DNA of 64,000 nt from Microstegium vimineum (Eukaryota > Streptophyta > Magnoliopsida > Poales > Poaceae), in assembly GCA_022036555.1 (NCBI GenBank), contig CM039131.1:33382455-33446454 (forward strand), written 5' to 3'. Numbering within the stretch: the stretch's first letter is position 1; each line of letters begins with the position of its first letter. Positions 23,953 to 35,159 of this stretch are shown here, one piece after another. Below the pieces are notes generated by a model. That model was given only the letters and a program-made list of their open reading frames with translations. It searched no databases and was not told where the DNA came from. A program made the position numbers and the translations under genes.

Positions 23953-26900
23953 TTACTCGTCCTTCCTCCTCTCAACGACGGCGAAGAAGACGAGCGCGGC
24001 GATGGAGAGCGCGGAGAGCACGGCGGCGGCGACGCGGAGGGACGCGTGGATGCCCGTGACGCCCGCGACGCGGAAGTAGTAGGCGGGCGCGGTCTGGCCG
24101 TAGCCCACGGGCGCCCCGGACGCGTCCAGCGCGTAGGCGCGCACGTGGTACGACGCCGTGGGCACGTCGCGGGCCACCCTGTACCGGAGCGTGCCCGGGC
24201 CGGCGTAGTACGGCTGCCGCTGGGCGATCTCCAACTGGCACGCCTTGTCCCTGCTCAGGTCGTCGTTGGCCCTGCGCCACCCGCGGTCCTCCTGGCTCGC
24301 CGGCGCGTAGCAGAGCGCCACCTTCACCGCCTTGTACCCGGCGTCCGTGCCGGCCGGCGCGGATGCGTTGAGGTGCCATGTCACGGTGATCGTGTCCTCG
24401 CCGGCGTGCAGGACTGTACGTGAATTTGACAGGAATAATGCCACGGCTTTACATGTTTGGATTTGTACATCACATCAAATTTACAGAAGCTGTTCGTTTT
24501 TTACAAGGAAAATGTCTCGGGGGTGGGGAGCAAATGGATGGATGGTCCAAACTAAACGCTCTGGCGCTCCTCCTCTGGTTTTTCGAGAACGCACGTAGTT
24601 TGGCTTCCCTTTTATAATTGCTGCGCTAAACAACAAGCCCGTTCTACATGAGCCAAACCACTGTGCCAACAAATCAACAATATCTGGCAGTAGTTATTAA
24701 AAAAAGCAATATCAGGCAGTACAGCAAAATTCCTTGCTATGTTTTTTTTTATCACTGCAATGGGCTAGCTGGTAGTACCAATTTGTGCTGAGAAAAACTT
24801 AAGGCCCAATTAAATCTGCTCTGTTGTAATTGCTCCTACCAAAACTGTTGTTTTTTTAAGAGATGATCGACTATTTGTGTGGAGGAAATAGCTATTAAGA
24901 CTCGTATATAATTCCCCCTGATGATTAACCTTTGAGGCCCTTACCAGGCTCAACCTCAACCAGCACAGCAAGCTGGAAGCACAATATACCAAGAGGCCAT
25001 TTGGCTTCTTTTTTTGAAAAAAAAAATGGAATATACTTAATGGGTCTACTTGACTTGCAATTTAACAGTTTTCCAAGATAATATATGTTAAATTTATAGG
25101 ATGAGAGTTGAAAATCGATCCTATAGAACCCCTCTGCTATGATTCTACTGTGTACTAATTTATAGCGTGCTATTTGGCTCCCTCTCCCCTCAGCTATGTT
25201 TCTACTTTTTTTGCGACTTTCATTTCATTCATTGATCAATCGGGCTACAATCTGAAGCTAACAGATGATCTACACAGGTTGGGGCTAGCTGCCACTCGCC
25301 CAACCTATTATCACCTGAAACTTGTTTAGCTAGTTCATGAGCTATCCGGTTACAAGAACGGCTTGTGAAAACCACAAGAAAAACAGTAAAAACAGAGCTA
25401 ATTTCTCGAGTTTCTCTGATGATAGATGCAATCCGTGAACGTTGATTGGCGCCATCCTTCCAAAGCTTCACAAACTCCTGGCTGTCAGTCTCTAGAATGA
25501 GTCGTTGCACTCCATTGCCCCGAGCTAGAGCAGCGCCATCCCGACACGCCAAAGCTTCCATGGTCAATGCATCAAGGCCATAAGAGTACCACCTCGCCTG
25601 TCCTCCAACAAAGAGACCTGCATCGCTGCGAAGGACTACCCCGGACGCACCTTGCCCCTGAATTGGGTAAAAAGCACCATCTGTGTTACATTTGACCCAA
25701 CCTGTTGGTGGCGCGCGCCAACGCTGCACACACTGTCTCTGCTTCACTGGTTTCAACATCTTGTTCATATTCCATAAATCCAGAGCTGTATCAAGCGACC
25801 ACCGAACCGCTGAGCTGATTGGTTTCTGATCGTTGTCATGTCTTCGCTGATTCCGTTGCATCCAAAGTGAATACATGCCAATGATGAATATAGCCCGGTC
25901 CTTGTCCTTACACACAACATCCATCAGCAGGTCGTCTGCCCAGGAAACCGGATGAAGGCTCATCAACTTCACCCCTGTAATTGATTTCACCTGTCGCCAG
26001 AACAACTTTGCCACAGTGCACTCAGTAAGTATGTGCTTGACTGATTCCCTTACAGCACCACGTAAATCACAAAAAGCTATTGGTTCAATATGTCTCCGAT
26101 GTAAGATCTCCTTTGCTGGAAGAAATTCGTGTAGAACTCTCCACCAGAAAACCTTGACTTTCGGAGGTACCTGTAATTTCCAGATCTTCTTCCAGGACTC
26201 ATCACCCGAGCCACTCGGCAACTCCTCATCTCCTCGACCATTCATCGCATACATCTTTCGATAGGCCGACTTGACTGAGTAGTTACCATGTTTCTCAAGC
26301 TCCCACGCCCACCAATCCTCATCTTGTTGACGAATAGGAATTTTGAGGATAGCTCTTACATCGATCGGCAGAAAAATCTCATTAATGAGCACCTCGTTCC
26401 AAGCCCCAGACTCGGTCATGAGTTCAGACACCAAGGATAGCTCCTGTCCATCTTCAGGAGTGATCGGACGAGCATCAAAATGTGCCGGTATCCACCTGTC
26501 CCTCCAAATATTGGTTTGCTCGCCATTCCCAATCCTCTTGATCAATCCTTTTTGCAGCACTTCCCTTCCTGCCTGAATTGCCCGCCATGTATGGCTTGCT
26601 CGGCTTCTCCTAGTATTGTTCAGAAAGACACCATCATGGTAGTACCTCCCTTTAGCACCCGTGCACACAAGCTATCAGGTCGTGTCACCAATCGCCAACC
26701 TTGTTTTCCCAACATTGCTTTATTGAAGAGATGTAAGTCTCGGAAACCCATACCTCCTACTGATTTGTGATGAGTTAAAAGATCCCAACTCATCCAATGC
26801 ATATGTCTATTATCAGCTGAGCTCCCCCACCAGTAGTTTGCCATTGTTGCTCTCATCTTTTTACACGTCGTCTTGGGGAGAAGAAAACAACTCATAGAGT

Positions 26901-29900
26901 AAGTAGGGACTGCCCGAGCCACGGATTTCAGAAGAACCTCCCGGCCAGCACAGCTTGCTTGTCTCCCACTCCAGGTGCCAACCAGATTTTTTATTCTTGT
27001 TGCCATGAAATCAAAAGCCTCAGTAGATGAAGTCCCAATCGCAGTTGGTAACCCCAAATATTTATCAGACAGAGCTTCTGTTTCAATATGCAGCTCCTGC
27101 CTAAACTCTTGCTTCACCTGCTCATTGCAGTTTGAACTGAAGAATATGGCCGATTTATCCTTATTCACCATCTGACCAGACCCCCGATTATAGGTATCCA
27201 AGATATCATGTAATCGAGCTGCCCCTCTTTGCGACGCTTCTGAAAAGACGATACAATCATCCGCAAAAAGAAGATGCGAAACCCAGGGAGCATGGATTCC
27301 CACGCGAACACCCCTGGAGAGATGCATTGGGCCAACCGATTTCAGTAGACTTGACAGTCCTTCAGCACATAGCAGAAACAAATAAGGGGAGATTGGATCC
27401 CCCTGCCGAATCTCCCTAGAAGGCCTGAAAACATCTGACAGATGCCCATTAACCTTAACTGAAAAGGAAACAGACGTCACACATTTCATGATTAGAGCCA
27501 CAAAGCTGACATGAAAACCCAACTTCAACATAATATTATTGAGATACTCCCATTCCACACGATCGTATGTCTTGGCCATATCCAGCTTTACTGCACAAGC
27601 ACCAGCTTTCCCTTTCTTGCGCCTCAGGTAATGAGTACACTCATAAGCCACTAGCACATTATCTGTAATTAAGCGCCCAGGAACAAAGGCACTCTGTTCC
27701 TCCGAGATTATATCATCCAGGCAAAACCTCAGTCTATTGGCCAACACTTTTGAGCAGATCTTATAAATCACATTGCAGAGAGAAATTGGCCTAAACTGTT
27801 TCATCTCCTGCGGATTCTTGATCTTAGGAATGAGCACTATAGTAGTGCTATTAACAGACTCTGGCATTAAACCACCATTCAGGAAATTCAGTACAGCTCC
27901 TGTAACGCTAGGTCCCAACGTTTCCCAGTGGAACTTAAAGAAGCCAGCTGTTAGACCATCCGGTCCGGGAGCTTTGTTTGCACCCATCATGAACAGCGCT
28001 TCCCGCACCTCTTCCGTTGTGAACGGTCTCAACAGAAAGTCATTCATGTCTCCGGTAACTTTTGTAGGAACACAACTAAGGATCGGGCCTGGGTCAAGCA
28101 CCTCTTGCCGAGTAAAAAGATTTGTATAAAATTCCATGGTCGTTACCTCTAATAATTCGGTTGTTTTTTGCCCTCTCCTTTGACTTTGCTTGGAAAAAAG
28201 CTGTGTTACGATCGCCCTCCTTGAGCCAATCAATTCGGGACCGCTGTTTTTCCATGCATTCTTCTCTTGACAGTAATTCAGACATTTTCGCCATCAGTTG
28301 CTTTTCTTGCCTCGATGGTCCAGAACGCAATGACTGACGCCGCACATTCTCCAGCTCGCAACGCATTCTTGCTAGCTCGTGCCGGACAGATCCAAAGGAG
28401 GACCTCTCCCACTCCTGCATCACCTGCGATACTTGGCCAGCATTCACAGCAAGTTGGTGTAGACTTGACGGGGTATCAAGCGCACCCCAAGCTGACTCCA
28501 CCATCTGCGTATATGAGGAGTCCCTCCACATATTCTCATAGCGAAACTGACGTTTCTTCCTATTTCTTCTTTGTACCACATTTGAACATTCTAAAATCAG
28601 ACAACAGTGATCTGATTCCGTTGTTTGCACATGCCACACTTTTTCAGAGTTAAAAAGATTTAGGAACCTAGCGTTGGCCAAACCCCTATCCAACCGAACC
28701 TTCACATTGCGGTCTTCTGGTTGTCGGTTATCCCAGGTATAGGGAAGGCCGACAAAACCAAGATCCATGAAGCCACAGACAGACAGTGCATCACGGAAAC
28801 CATCCATCTGCCTCTCCGGCCTCACCTGTCCTCCTATCTGCTCACTTGCGACAAGGCACTCATTAAAATCACCAGCACACAGCCAGGGCAGTGTACTCCG
28901 GGATCTTAGAATATTTAGTAGCTCCCAACTCCTGTACCTGAGTTCCCGCCTCGACTCCCCATAGAACCCAGTAAATCTCCAAGGCATCGACGTGTTTATT
29001 GCTGACTGAACTGTCACGTCAATGTGGAGTTTGTCATAGGTCTCGAGCTTAACTATAACATCTCGGCTCCAAAGGAGGGCCAACCCTCCCCCTCTTCCGA
29101 AACTGCCAACACCAACACCCCCTTCCATACCAAGATATCTCACCAAAGACTCCACCCTATCGTCAAAAAAGCGAGTCTCCGATAAAAAAACCACCCATGG
29201 GCGATGTAGCTCACACAAGCTACGAAGTTCTTGAACTGCCGCAGGCCGCCCTAGTCCTCGGCAGTTCAAACATAGGATTTTCATTGTGCCCGGCAGGGGC
29301 TGTCGCTCACAGCCGCCGCCGATCGTGCATTTTGGGTACTACCTCTCCTTTGCTTCTTTAGAGTCCCGATCATACTCCCATCGCTAGTATTGTCCGCACT
29401 CACATCCAATTGGTTCACTCGGGAATTCACTAAGCCGACCGGAACAATGGCATTCACCCCATCCAATGGGACGTTGAGATCCGGTGTTTGTGTTGCCGGG
29501 TTTATCCCTTTTGATTTCCTCTTCCTTGGTTTCTGACTTGGTTCAGCAAACTGCATATCAAGCTGCCTGCTAGCCCCCGAACCAACTTTCCCCTTCTCTT
29601 TAGCAGCTCCCACTGACTGCTTCAGCGGTGATTGCACTTCTAGCTCTTCCTGATTTTCTTTCGGCTCCTCAAAACCAGATGAGTGGTGTGATCCCTCGTC
29701 GCCTAAGGACGAACGACCATCCCCAGACTTGTGGTGCCTTGCCCTGGGAGGCTTAGACGCCGAGGAAGAGCCACTGCCATAGGATTCAGCTGGAGCATCT
29801 GCGAAAGATTGCACGCGTCTCTTCCTCTCTTCTGGTGCTCGGAGTTGGACATCATACGGTAGCTTGCCATGTTTATCACGTGCCATTGGATGCGGGCATT

Positions 29901-32900
29901 CCACCTCCGAGTGCCCGATCACTCCACATCCAAAGCAAACATATGGAAGTTTTTCATACTGAGCCTGGAACCAACGTGGGTCTTCTGTCTTACTCATGCG
30001 CAAAAGCACCCCCACGCTGCACCGGCTTGTTAATATCAATGGAAACACGCGCACGCATGAAGGACCCACTGGCCTTGCCATCTTCATCCACGTCCAGCTT
30101 CACTACTCGCCCAATCAAACTCATGGCACAGAAACCTCGGTTTTGGTTCATCCATCCGAGTGGTAGATTCAAAATACGCACCCAGATTTCCATCCGATCG
30201 AAAACAATCTCCGATGCACTGAGTTTCTCATCATAGGGTTTTAGAATCACCGCATACCTTCCTACCATCCATGGCGTTTTTTCTAGCACCCGCTCCAAGT
30301 CGATGCTACAGCCAAACTCCGCCACGAATAGATTATCGCCTAGCTCTCCAATCGTCCGGAATTTGAGCCCCACTGGGTTGACCCACGCGGGCTTCATTGC
30401 CGATCGCACAGTGTTCACATGGATCGACGTCGGCGAGAGTACCTTCCCAACGAGCACCAATTCCACTGACGTCGGCTCCTCCAGTTCTTCATCATCAGTA
30501 AAGTCCGCCACGACCTCTTCTTCCGACGTCAGATTAAGTCGTCGCAGAAGACCGAACAGAGGAGGAGAGGGCTCACGGGATGCCCCTTACCGAACCCCCC
30601 GACGCCCTCAGCCCCGGAGTCGCCGCCGCCGCCGCCCCACCGATCTCACAGACCGTGAGCCCCGTCAATCCACCTACGGATCCACACTCCCCACTCCCCG
30701 ATCTACCATCCCATGGCAGTTTGGAGGTCAATCCACAACGCTGCGAGGCGCAAAGTGCAGAATGGCGAAGCGCGAAGACTGGACGCTGCCGACGAAGAGA
30801 TGCCGCTCCGCCATCGGACGCCACCACCCCCATGCTGAAGCCCAGGCTGCTGGAAGCTGGTCGGGAGGCCTACCTTAAGCGACTTGCTAGTCGCTACTTC
30901 CGGTGCCTCGCCTCCGACCATTTGGTTGCAAACTGTCGAGATCTCGTTCGATGCTTCAAGTGTAACGGTGTCGGGCACTTCTCCCGCAATTGCCCTGTCC
31001 ACCGATTGCGTGCGATCTCTTCCAAGCTCCACGCTAGGCTAACATTCCCCCCAGATAGCATCAACAACCGCATTTCATTCCCTCCATTGCCTGGCAACTA
31101 TTCCGTCGACATCACCACCAAGCCTACAATGGAGTGTGTCCCTCGACACAACCACCTGGGTGCAGGTCGTTTGGACTTCCTTAAGCAACTTGCTGGTCGC
31201 TGCTTCAGGTGCCTCGCCTTCGACCATCAAATTGCAGACTGTCGGGGTCTCGTGCGCTGCTTCACATGCATGGGTGTCGGACATTTCTCTCACTCATGTC
31301 ATGCCCGCCGGCGGTCACATGCCCCTCTTCACTGCTCCGCCGACTCCACCGTCAAGCCTGCATAGTCACTGCCTTCCTATCGCCAGGCACTACTTGATGG
31401 ACTTGGCAACCAGGCTATGGAACGCGGCCGTGGCCAACTCCGCTCTCCTGTGAGGCGTGTACGTGGGAGGGACTGCATCCCACGTGCCTCTGAGGACTGG
31501 GAGCGCCGTCGCTCACGCTCCCCAGTCAGCTGGGGAAGGACTCAGGACGCGGACCTTCAGCAACCCTCCAGTGACCGTGTCGCCCGGGCGTGCACGCACT
31601 TGCCTTCCGTCTTTCGTCGGGCAGGGGTTTTTGACACGGAGCCGACGGATCGTGGGTGTTCCTGGAACTGTTCACTTTCGAGGTCCGTGCACAGCAGCGA
31701 CCATCAGCACTCTATCCTGGTGAGCCCGGATCCTCTAGCTGATATTTGCAGGTCGTTGGTCCAAACAGAAGGCATCCACTTTGAAGAGGAGGATCCCATG
31801 ATCCAGGAATTCCTTTCATGGACAAACGATGCAGCTCATTACTGCTTCCCCTCGAAAGGTAGTAAGGAGACATCCTGCTCGGTTTACAAGGTTGTCCCGA
31901 CCTTGGGCACTTCGGGCCAAAATGCCCAAACTCCGATGGATAGCTCTTCAGATGATGGTGATGTAGACACCTCCCATCACGCTACCCTTGTGGAAGTCAG
32001 CATGGCGACGGGCGTGACTGCTACATCGAGCACTGACTTTGGAGAGGTTACGGTGGGTCAGGACCTCTGCGATGACCCTATAGCAGACCGGGTGGACGAC
32101 ATCCATGATTTCTGTAGCACCATCTTCAAGAGGGTCCCTGAACCATTGCTCCCGTGGCCGACCTCCCCACCTAAACGGGACTACAGCAAACGCACGGGAA
32201 GGAAGCGACAGAACAAGGTCGCTACTCGCTCGAGTGTGCGGCTCGCGGCTCGCCCATCAACGGTGACGGTGGCTGAACGAGCCACGAGGAAGCTGATGCG
32301 TGAACTCGACTTCATCAACAAACTGTCGATGACACCTGATGTAGCTGTCACCGCTTATGTGGATATGTTTGCCGATGACCTGCCGGAGCAGGCCGTCATG
32401 GCGATCGGGGCTGCCACGCATCTGAACAACATAGAGTTGGCCGAAGCATTAGCAGCTATAGCACAGGAGACAGAGGTGGTTGAGATGGAGGTTATCTGAA
32501 GCTTAGATGCAAAACTGTTGTTGTTGTGTCTGTAATCCATGTGTTGTAAACTAGAGTTAGCACTGACCGTTCTCGTACCTGTGGAGTTAGGAATGTCGGG
32601 ATTTGTGAGGAGTTTCTTAGAGGAGTGGACTAAATGTTGTTTGGGAGCTAGTAGTGCGGCAGTTGCACAACTTTCTAGTATGTAATAAGTCCATGTAGAA
32701 CCTCAGACCTCCGTAGCCTAGGTTGCGGATGGTAGCGCCCCTCGCGCATGTAATGGCTGTTTGCTATCTTCTTCTTATTAATCAAAGCCGGATCACCCGG
32801 ATCTTTTTAAAAAAAGGTCGTCACAGAAGGTCTGTCACATTAGGGTTCAGGGCATCATCCCCTCCTCCCGAGCTGCCACCTCGCATTGCCGCCATACAAA

Positions 32901-34185
32901 CGGAATTTGAGGGCAAAAATGGTGGACCTGTGTGTAGATCAGCACAGCCACAAACGCTTCCCGACACAGGGTTCCTAAGCGGCAAACCTAGGGGAATATG
33001 TGGTCGACGGCGCCGGAACGGCTAACCGTCGATTTTTGTTTGTTCGGCACCAACTTCAGGTCGGTGTCGGGGCGTGGGCGCCATGACCGGAGCGGCCGTC
33101 GGCGCAGCAGATTGAGATTACCGACTTGGTAATCTTAGATCAGGGTCAGGGGCGGTGTCGCACTCACAATCGCCAAGAAACCTCCGATCCGAAAATCACG
33201 GACCATCTTCGGGCGGGGCGGTAGCCGTATGTTATTCAGCTATGTTTCTACTGTGCAATGCTATTTGGCTCACTCTCATGTAGCAGAAGTGCACCATATA
33301 AATATATCCCCAAATGACCAACAATAACACACAGATGTATTTAGCATATAACTATAAAAGTAACCATATGCTTAAATTATTATAATTATTAGAATATAAT
33401 TTAATTCCAAAGATCTAATTAAACGGCCCCTAAAAATAAACCAAACATCAACGTCATTTTACCACTTTTACCTCTACCATCACTTATGCGATTCCCACAA
33501 TCGGCAGCACGTAACCGTGCTTTCACGTGGAACTCGCGTTCCTGCACGAGGAAAGCTAGCTACTTGGGTCCTAAAATACATAATATTCGAACAATTTTAA
33601 GAAAAATAGAAAGTCTAGCAAAAGATTACCTTGATCTTTACTAATTATATGTTAGCTATTTTCATTTTTAAGTCACTTAACTTTCTCCTAAGGCATAGTA
33701 TAAAAGACACGTATATATACGTACAACTCATTGATTTAGGTTATCAATTACACGACTCGTGTTGGGTGAGAAGACATTTAAAGACATGTATGAATTTATA
33801 CATACATGGACGTAGGCAGAGCTGAGCAGTCGATACTACAAATTAAACCTCCATACATGATACATTATATATTTCGATTCGAGGAAGCATATATATTATG
33901 CAATAATGCAAGTAGTGTCGTCGAACGTTTGCTGCCTGTGTCAGTTCAGTGTAACCAAAAGGAGGCGACTGACTGACTATCCAGGGTTCTGTCACAGGCT
34001 CACAGCACTGGGAACTGGGAACTGGGAACAAAGAACGCACCTTGGCCGGCCTTTGGCGACGCCTCGACGACGAGCGTCCTGCCGAGCGCGGAGAGGTGCG
34101 CCGCCGGCGGCCTCGCGCAGCAAGCGCCGACCACGATCACCACCATCAGCAGCGGCAAAGCCGCCCTCGCCCCAGACGGAGCCAT
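23953..34185 (-). CDS. NAR2: High-affinity nitrate transporter-activating protein NAR2 (NRT3), two exons split by a 9.6-kb intron
   Basis: Exon 1 is 34185-34041 and exon 2 is 24413-23953; joined they give 606 nt (201 aa plus stop) in one frame. The donor is ccaag/gtgcgt at 34041/34040 and the acceptor gtacag/tcc at 24414/24413. Exon 1 encodes a signal peptide (ALPLLMVVIVVGACC) and LVVEASPKAGQ. Exon 2 supplies VLHAGEDTITVTW, GYKAVKVALCYAPASQ, RGWRRANDDLSRDKAC and VPTASYHVRAYALDASG, then a C-terminal membrane segment (about VAAAVLSALSIAALVFFAVV) and a charged tail. NAR2/NRT3 is a small plasma-membrane partner that stabilises and activates NRT2 nitrate transporters. The length matches grass NAR2 proteins. 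The intron 24414-34040 contains a full LINE with a nested second element; without them it would be about 1.6 kb. From remembered rice synteny it is probably the NAR2.2 orthologue. Confidence 0.9.
25229..29284 (-). pseudogene. LINE ORF2: AP endonuclease - reverse transcriptase - zf-RVT - RNase H (frameshifted)
   Basis: It opens MKILCLNCRGLGRPAAVQEL, the plant L1 endonuclease start, and keeps SETRFF, GDFNE and SDHC. The RT region has NKAPGPDGL, RPISLCNVIYKI, SAFVPGRLITDN, KLDMAKTYDRVEW, QGDPISPYLFLLCAE and the catalytic FADD. There follow a zf-RVT segment (WKLQVPPKVKVFWWRVLHEF, ILTECTVAKLFWRQV) and an RNase H domain (KCNTDGAF, METEALA-like TMEALACRDG, LILETDS). Two breaks are visible: near 28140, where NRIIRG is joined out of frame to TMEFYTNLF with some intervening codons lost, and near 26640, a single-base loss at LKG/RYYHDG. 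The element cannot make a complete ORF2. Confidence 0.9.
30551..32816 (+). mobile_element. Nested ORF1-only LINE-like retroelement, opposite orientation
   Basis: It interrupts LINE ORF1 between imperfect 13-bp duplications (gtcgtcgcagaag, 30538-30550; gtcgtcacagaag, 32817-32829, one mismatch). On the plus strand it has a short leader, one long gag-like reading frame, a 3'UTR ending taatcaaagccggatcaccc and a terminal A-run (32809-32815), as expected for target-primed reverse transcription. No endonuclease, RT or RNase H sequence is present, so it would depend on an autonomous LINE in trans. Confidence 0.75.
30580..32499 (+). pseudogene. Gag-like zinc-knuckle protein of the nested element, one in-frame stop
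   Basis: A single frame of 640 codons, interrupted only by TAG at 31363-31365. Two homologous zinc-knuckle cassettes lie about 102 codons apart: RCLASDHLVANC with CFKCNGVGHFSRNC (about 30898-30995), and CFRCLAFDHQIADC with CFTCMGVGHFSHSC (about 31204-31302). In the first cassette the first Cys is replaced by Tyr (RYFRC). Beyond the stop come Arg-rich and acidic segments, then SVRLAARPSTVTVAERATRK and LMRELDFI, a tail typical of grass retroelement gag-like ORFs, ending AQETEVVEMEVI. Not recognised as a host gene. Confidence 0.75.
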
Positions 34186-34540
34186 GTCAGGCGGTCTAGC
34201 TACGCAGAACAATTGATGCCGCTGAGAGCGTGAAGACCTACAGAAGACGAGATGAGCCGTGTGTGCGTGAGAACTGAGAAGGAAAGTGAGAAAACGAGGT
34301 GAGCGGAGGGAGGCGCGCGATGACGACGCGGTTGGGCAGGCGGACGGGACGACGGCACATGTGAAGCGGCGCGCGGCACCAATTAATGCAGCTGCAGCTG
34401 CAGCTGCACTGCACATGGGCAGCTCTTGAAACGCTGAGTCAATCAAGACAATAGAGTAGTCAGGGTGGAGAGTTTTTTCAACCTTCTGCCGTTTAAATTC
34501 AGGTGCTCCAGTCCAGTGGCTCTCGTGCAGACCGTTCACT

Positions 34541-34563
34541 GTCTGTCTGTCTGTCTGTCTGTC
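34541..34563. repeat. GTCT microsatellite upstream of NAR2
   Basis: About six tandem GTCT units, roughly 360 bases upstream of the NAR2 start codon. Confidence 0.9.
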
Positions 34564-34642
34564 GGCGACAATGACGCCTTGACGGCTGGCTCCGGGCGTT
34601 GACGAAGATTCTACCGACTACACCGACCGATCAGACCCTAAA

Positions 34643-34719
34643 CCCGTACGGTACGGGCAAAAAGACTGTCGTCGTCACAGGTGCGTTAACCTGACGAATA
34701 ATCTTACCCGTACGGGCCG
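34643..34719. promoter_or_regulatory. Paired CCCGTACGG near-palindromes upstream of NAR2
   Basis: cccgtacggtacggg (34643-34657) is palindromic around its central base, and cccgtacgggccgt recurs at 34707-34720. They lie about 0.5 kb upstream of NAR2 on the side facing SWI3A. Function unknown; listed only as a structured motif pair in a promoter region. Confidence 0.25.
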
Positions 34720-34916
34720 TATCCTTTTATCCCATGGAAAAATGGTAACGGTGTAGTAGGTCAGGCAGTGCTGCCATGCCATCTCATATAGTACGATCAC
34801 TTCGAGTCATGAGCTACACGTGACGGAACAAAAAGAAACTAGGGACACCGCCTGGTTAAAATTGCCGGTTATCTTTTTATTTTTCTTCTTTTGATAAAGT
34901 GCAAATTTATTAATTA

Positions 34917-35156
34917 GGGCGTCCACAATATACTAGACTAAATCGCTAGCGACATACACACATGTTCCAATAAAAAACCAAAAGTATCAAGATGCAAAAC
35001 TTGTAACGAAAAAATAGATAGACACATGTTTTATGGGAAGTAGTGCGAGCCTAGCGCTTTGCGCATTGCTACGAGTACATTTCTTGTCATCTCTCTCCTA
35101 AAAATAGTATAAAATATTTTTCTCGCTAGCTTGAGGAAAGCCCGTCGGGGACGCCC
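34917..35156. mobile_element. Tourist/Harbinger-like MITE (240 bp)
   Basis: The ends gggcgtcc and ggacgccc are inverted repeats, and the element is flanked by TTA on both sides (34914-34916, 35157-35159). The interior has no coding potential. Confidence 0.7.
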
Positions 35157-35159
35157 TTA

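Larger units (their letters stand above)
29281..32886 (-). pseudogene. LINE ORF1: gag-like protein with CCHC knuckle, split by nested insertion
   Basis: The likely start is the ATG at 32886 (MRGGSSGGGDDALNP). The frame runs for 23 codons to the insertion point at 32817 and resumes at 30550 (LNLTSEEEVVADFTDDEE), continuing through a DUF4283-type domain (VGRYAVILKPYDE, MEIWVRILNLPLGW). One extra G in a G run near 30008 shifts the frame. The second part has the knuckle CFGCGVIGHSEVEC and a Ser/Lys-rich tail ending CRAQ. Its TGA overlaps the ATG of ORF2 as ATGA. Confidence 0.8.
25207..33235 (-). mobile_element. L1-type LINE inserted in the NAR2 intron (about 8 kb including a nested element)
   Basis: Both borders carry the 17-bp target-site duplication TCAGCTATGTTTCTACT (25190-25206 and 33236-33252). 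Read on the minus strand, the element starts at about 33235 with a GC-rich 5'UTR, then ORF1 (CCHC gag-like), ORF2 (endonuclease, RT, zinc-binding domain, RNase H), a very short 3'UTR and an A-run at 25207-25213. It is broken by a nested insertion (30551-32816) and several frameshifts. The insertion is in the same orientation as NAR2. Confidence 0.9.

Noticed and set aside
29990..30511. Separate 173-aa gene starting with GTG
   Set aside because: It is the middle of LINE ORF1; the true start is the ATG at 32886, before the nested insertion, and the frame continues across a 1-base slip.
24800..33435. Outer terminal inverted repeat (aggcccaattaaatct and agatctaattaaacggcccct) suggesting the LINE sits inside a DNA transposon
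   Set aside because: The similarity stops after about 17 bases with mismatches and no target duplication was found; too weak to report as an element.
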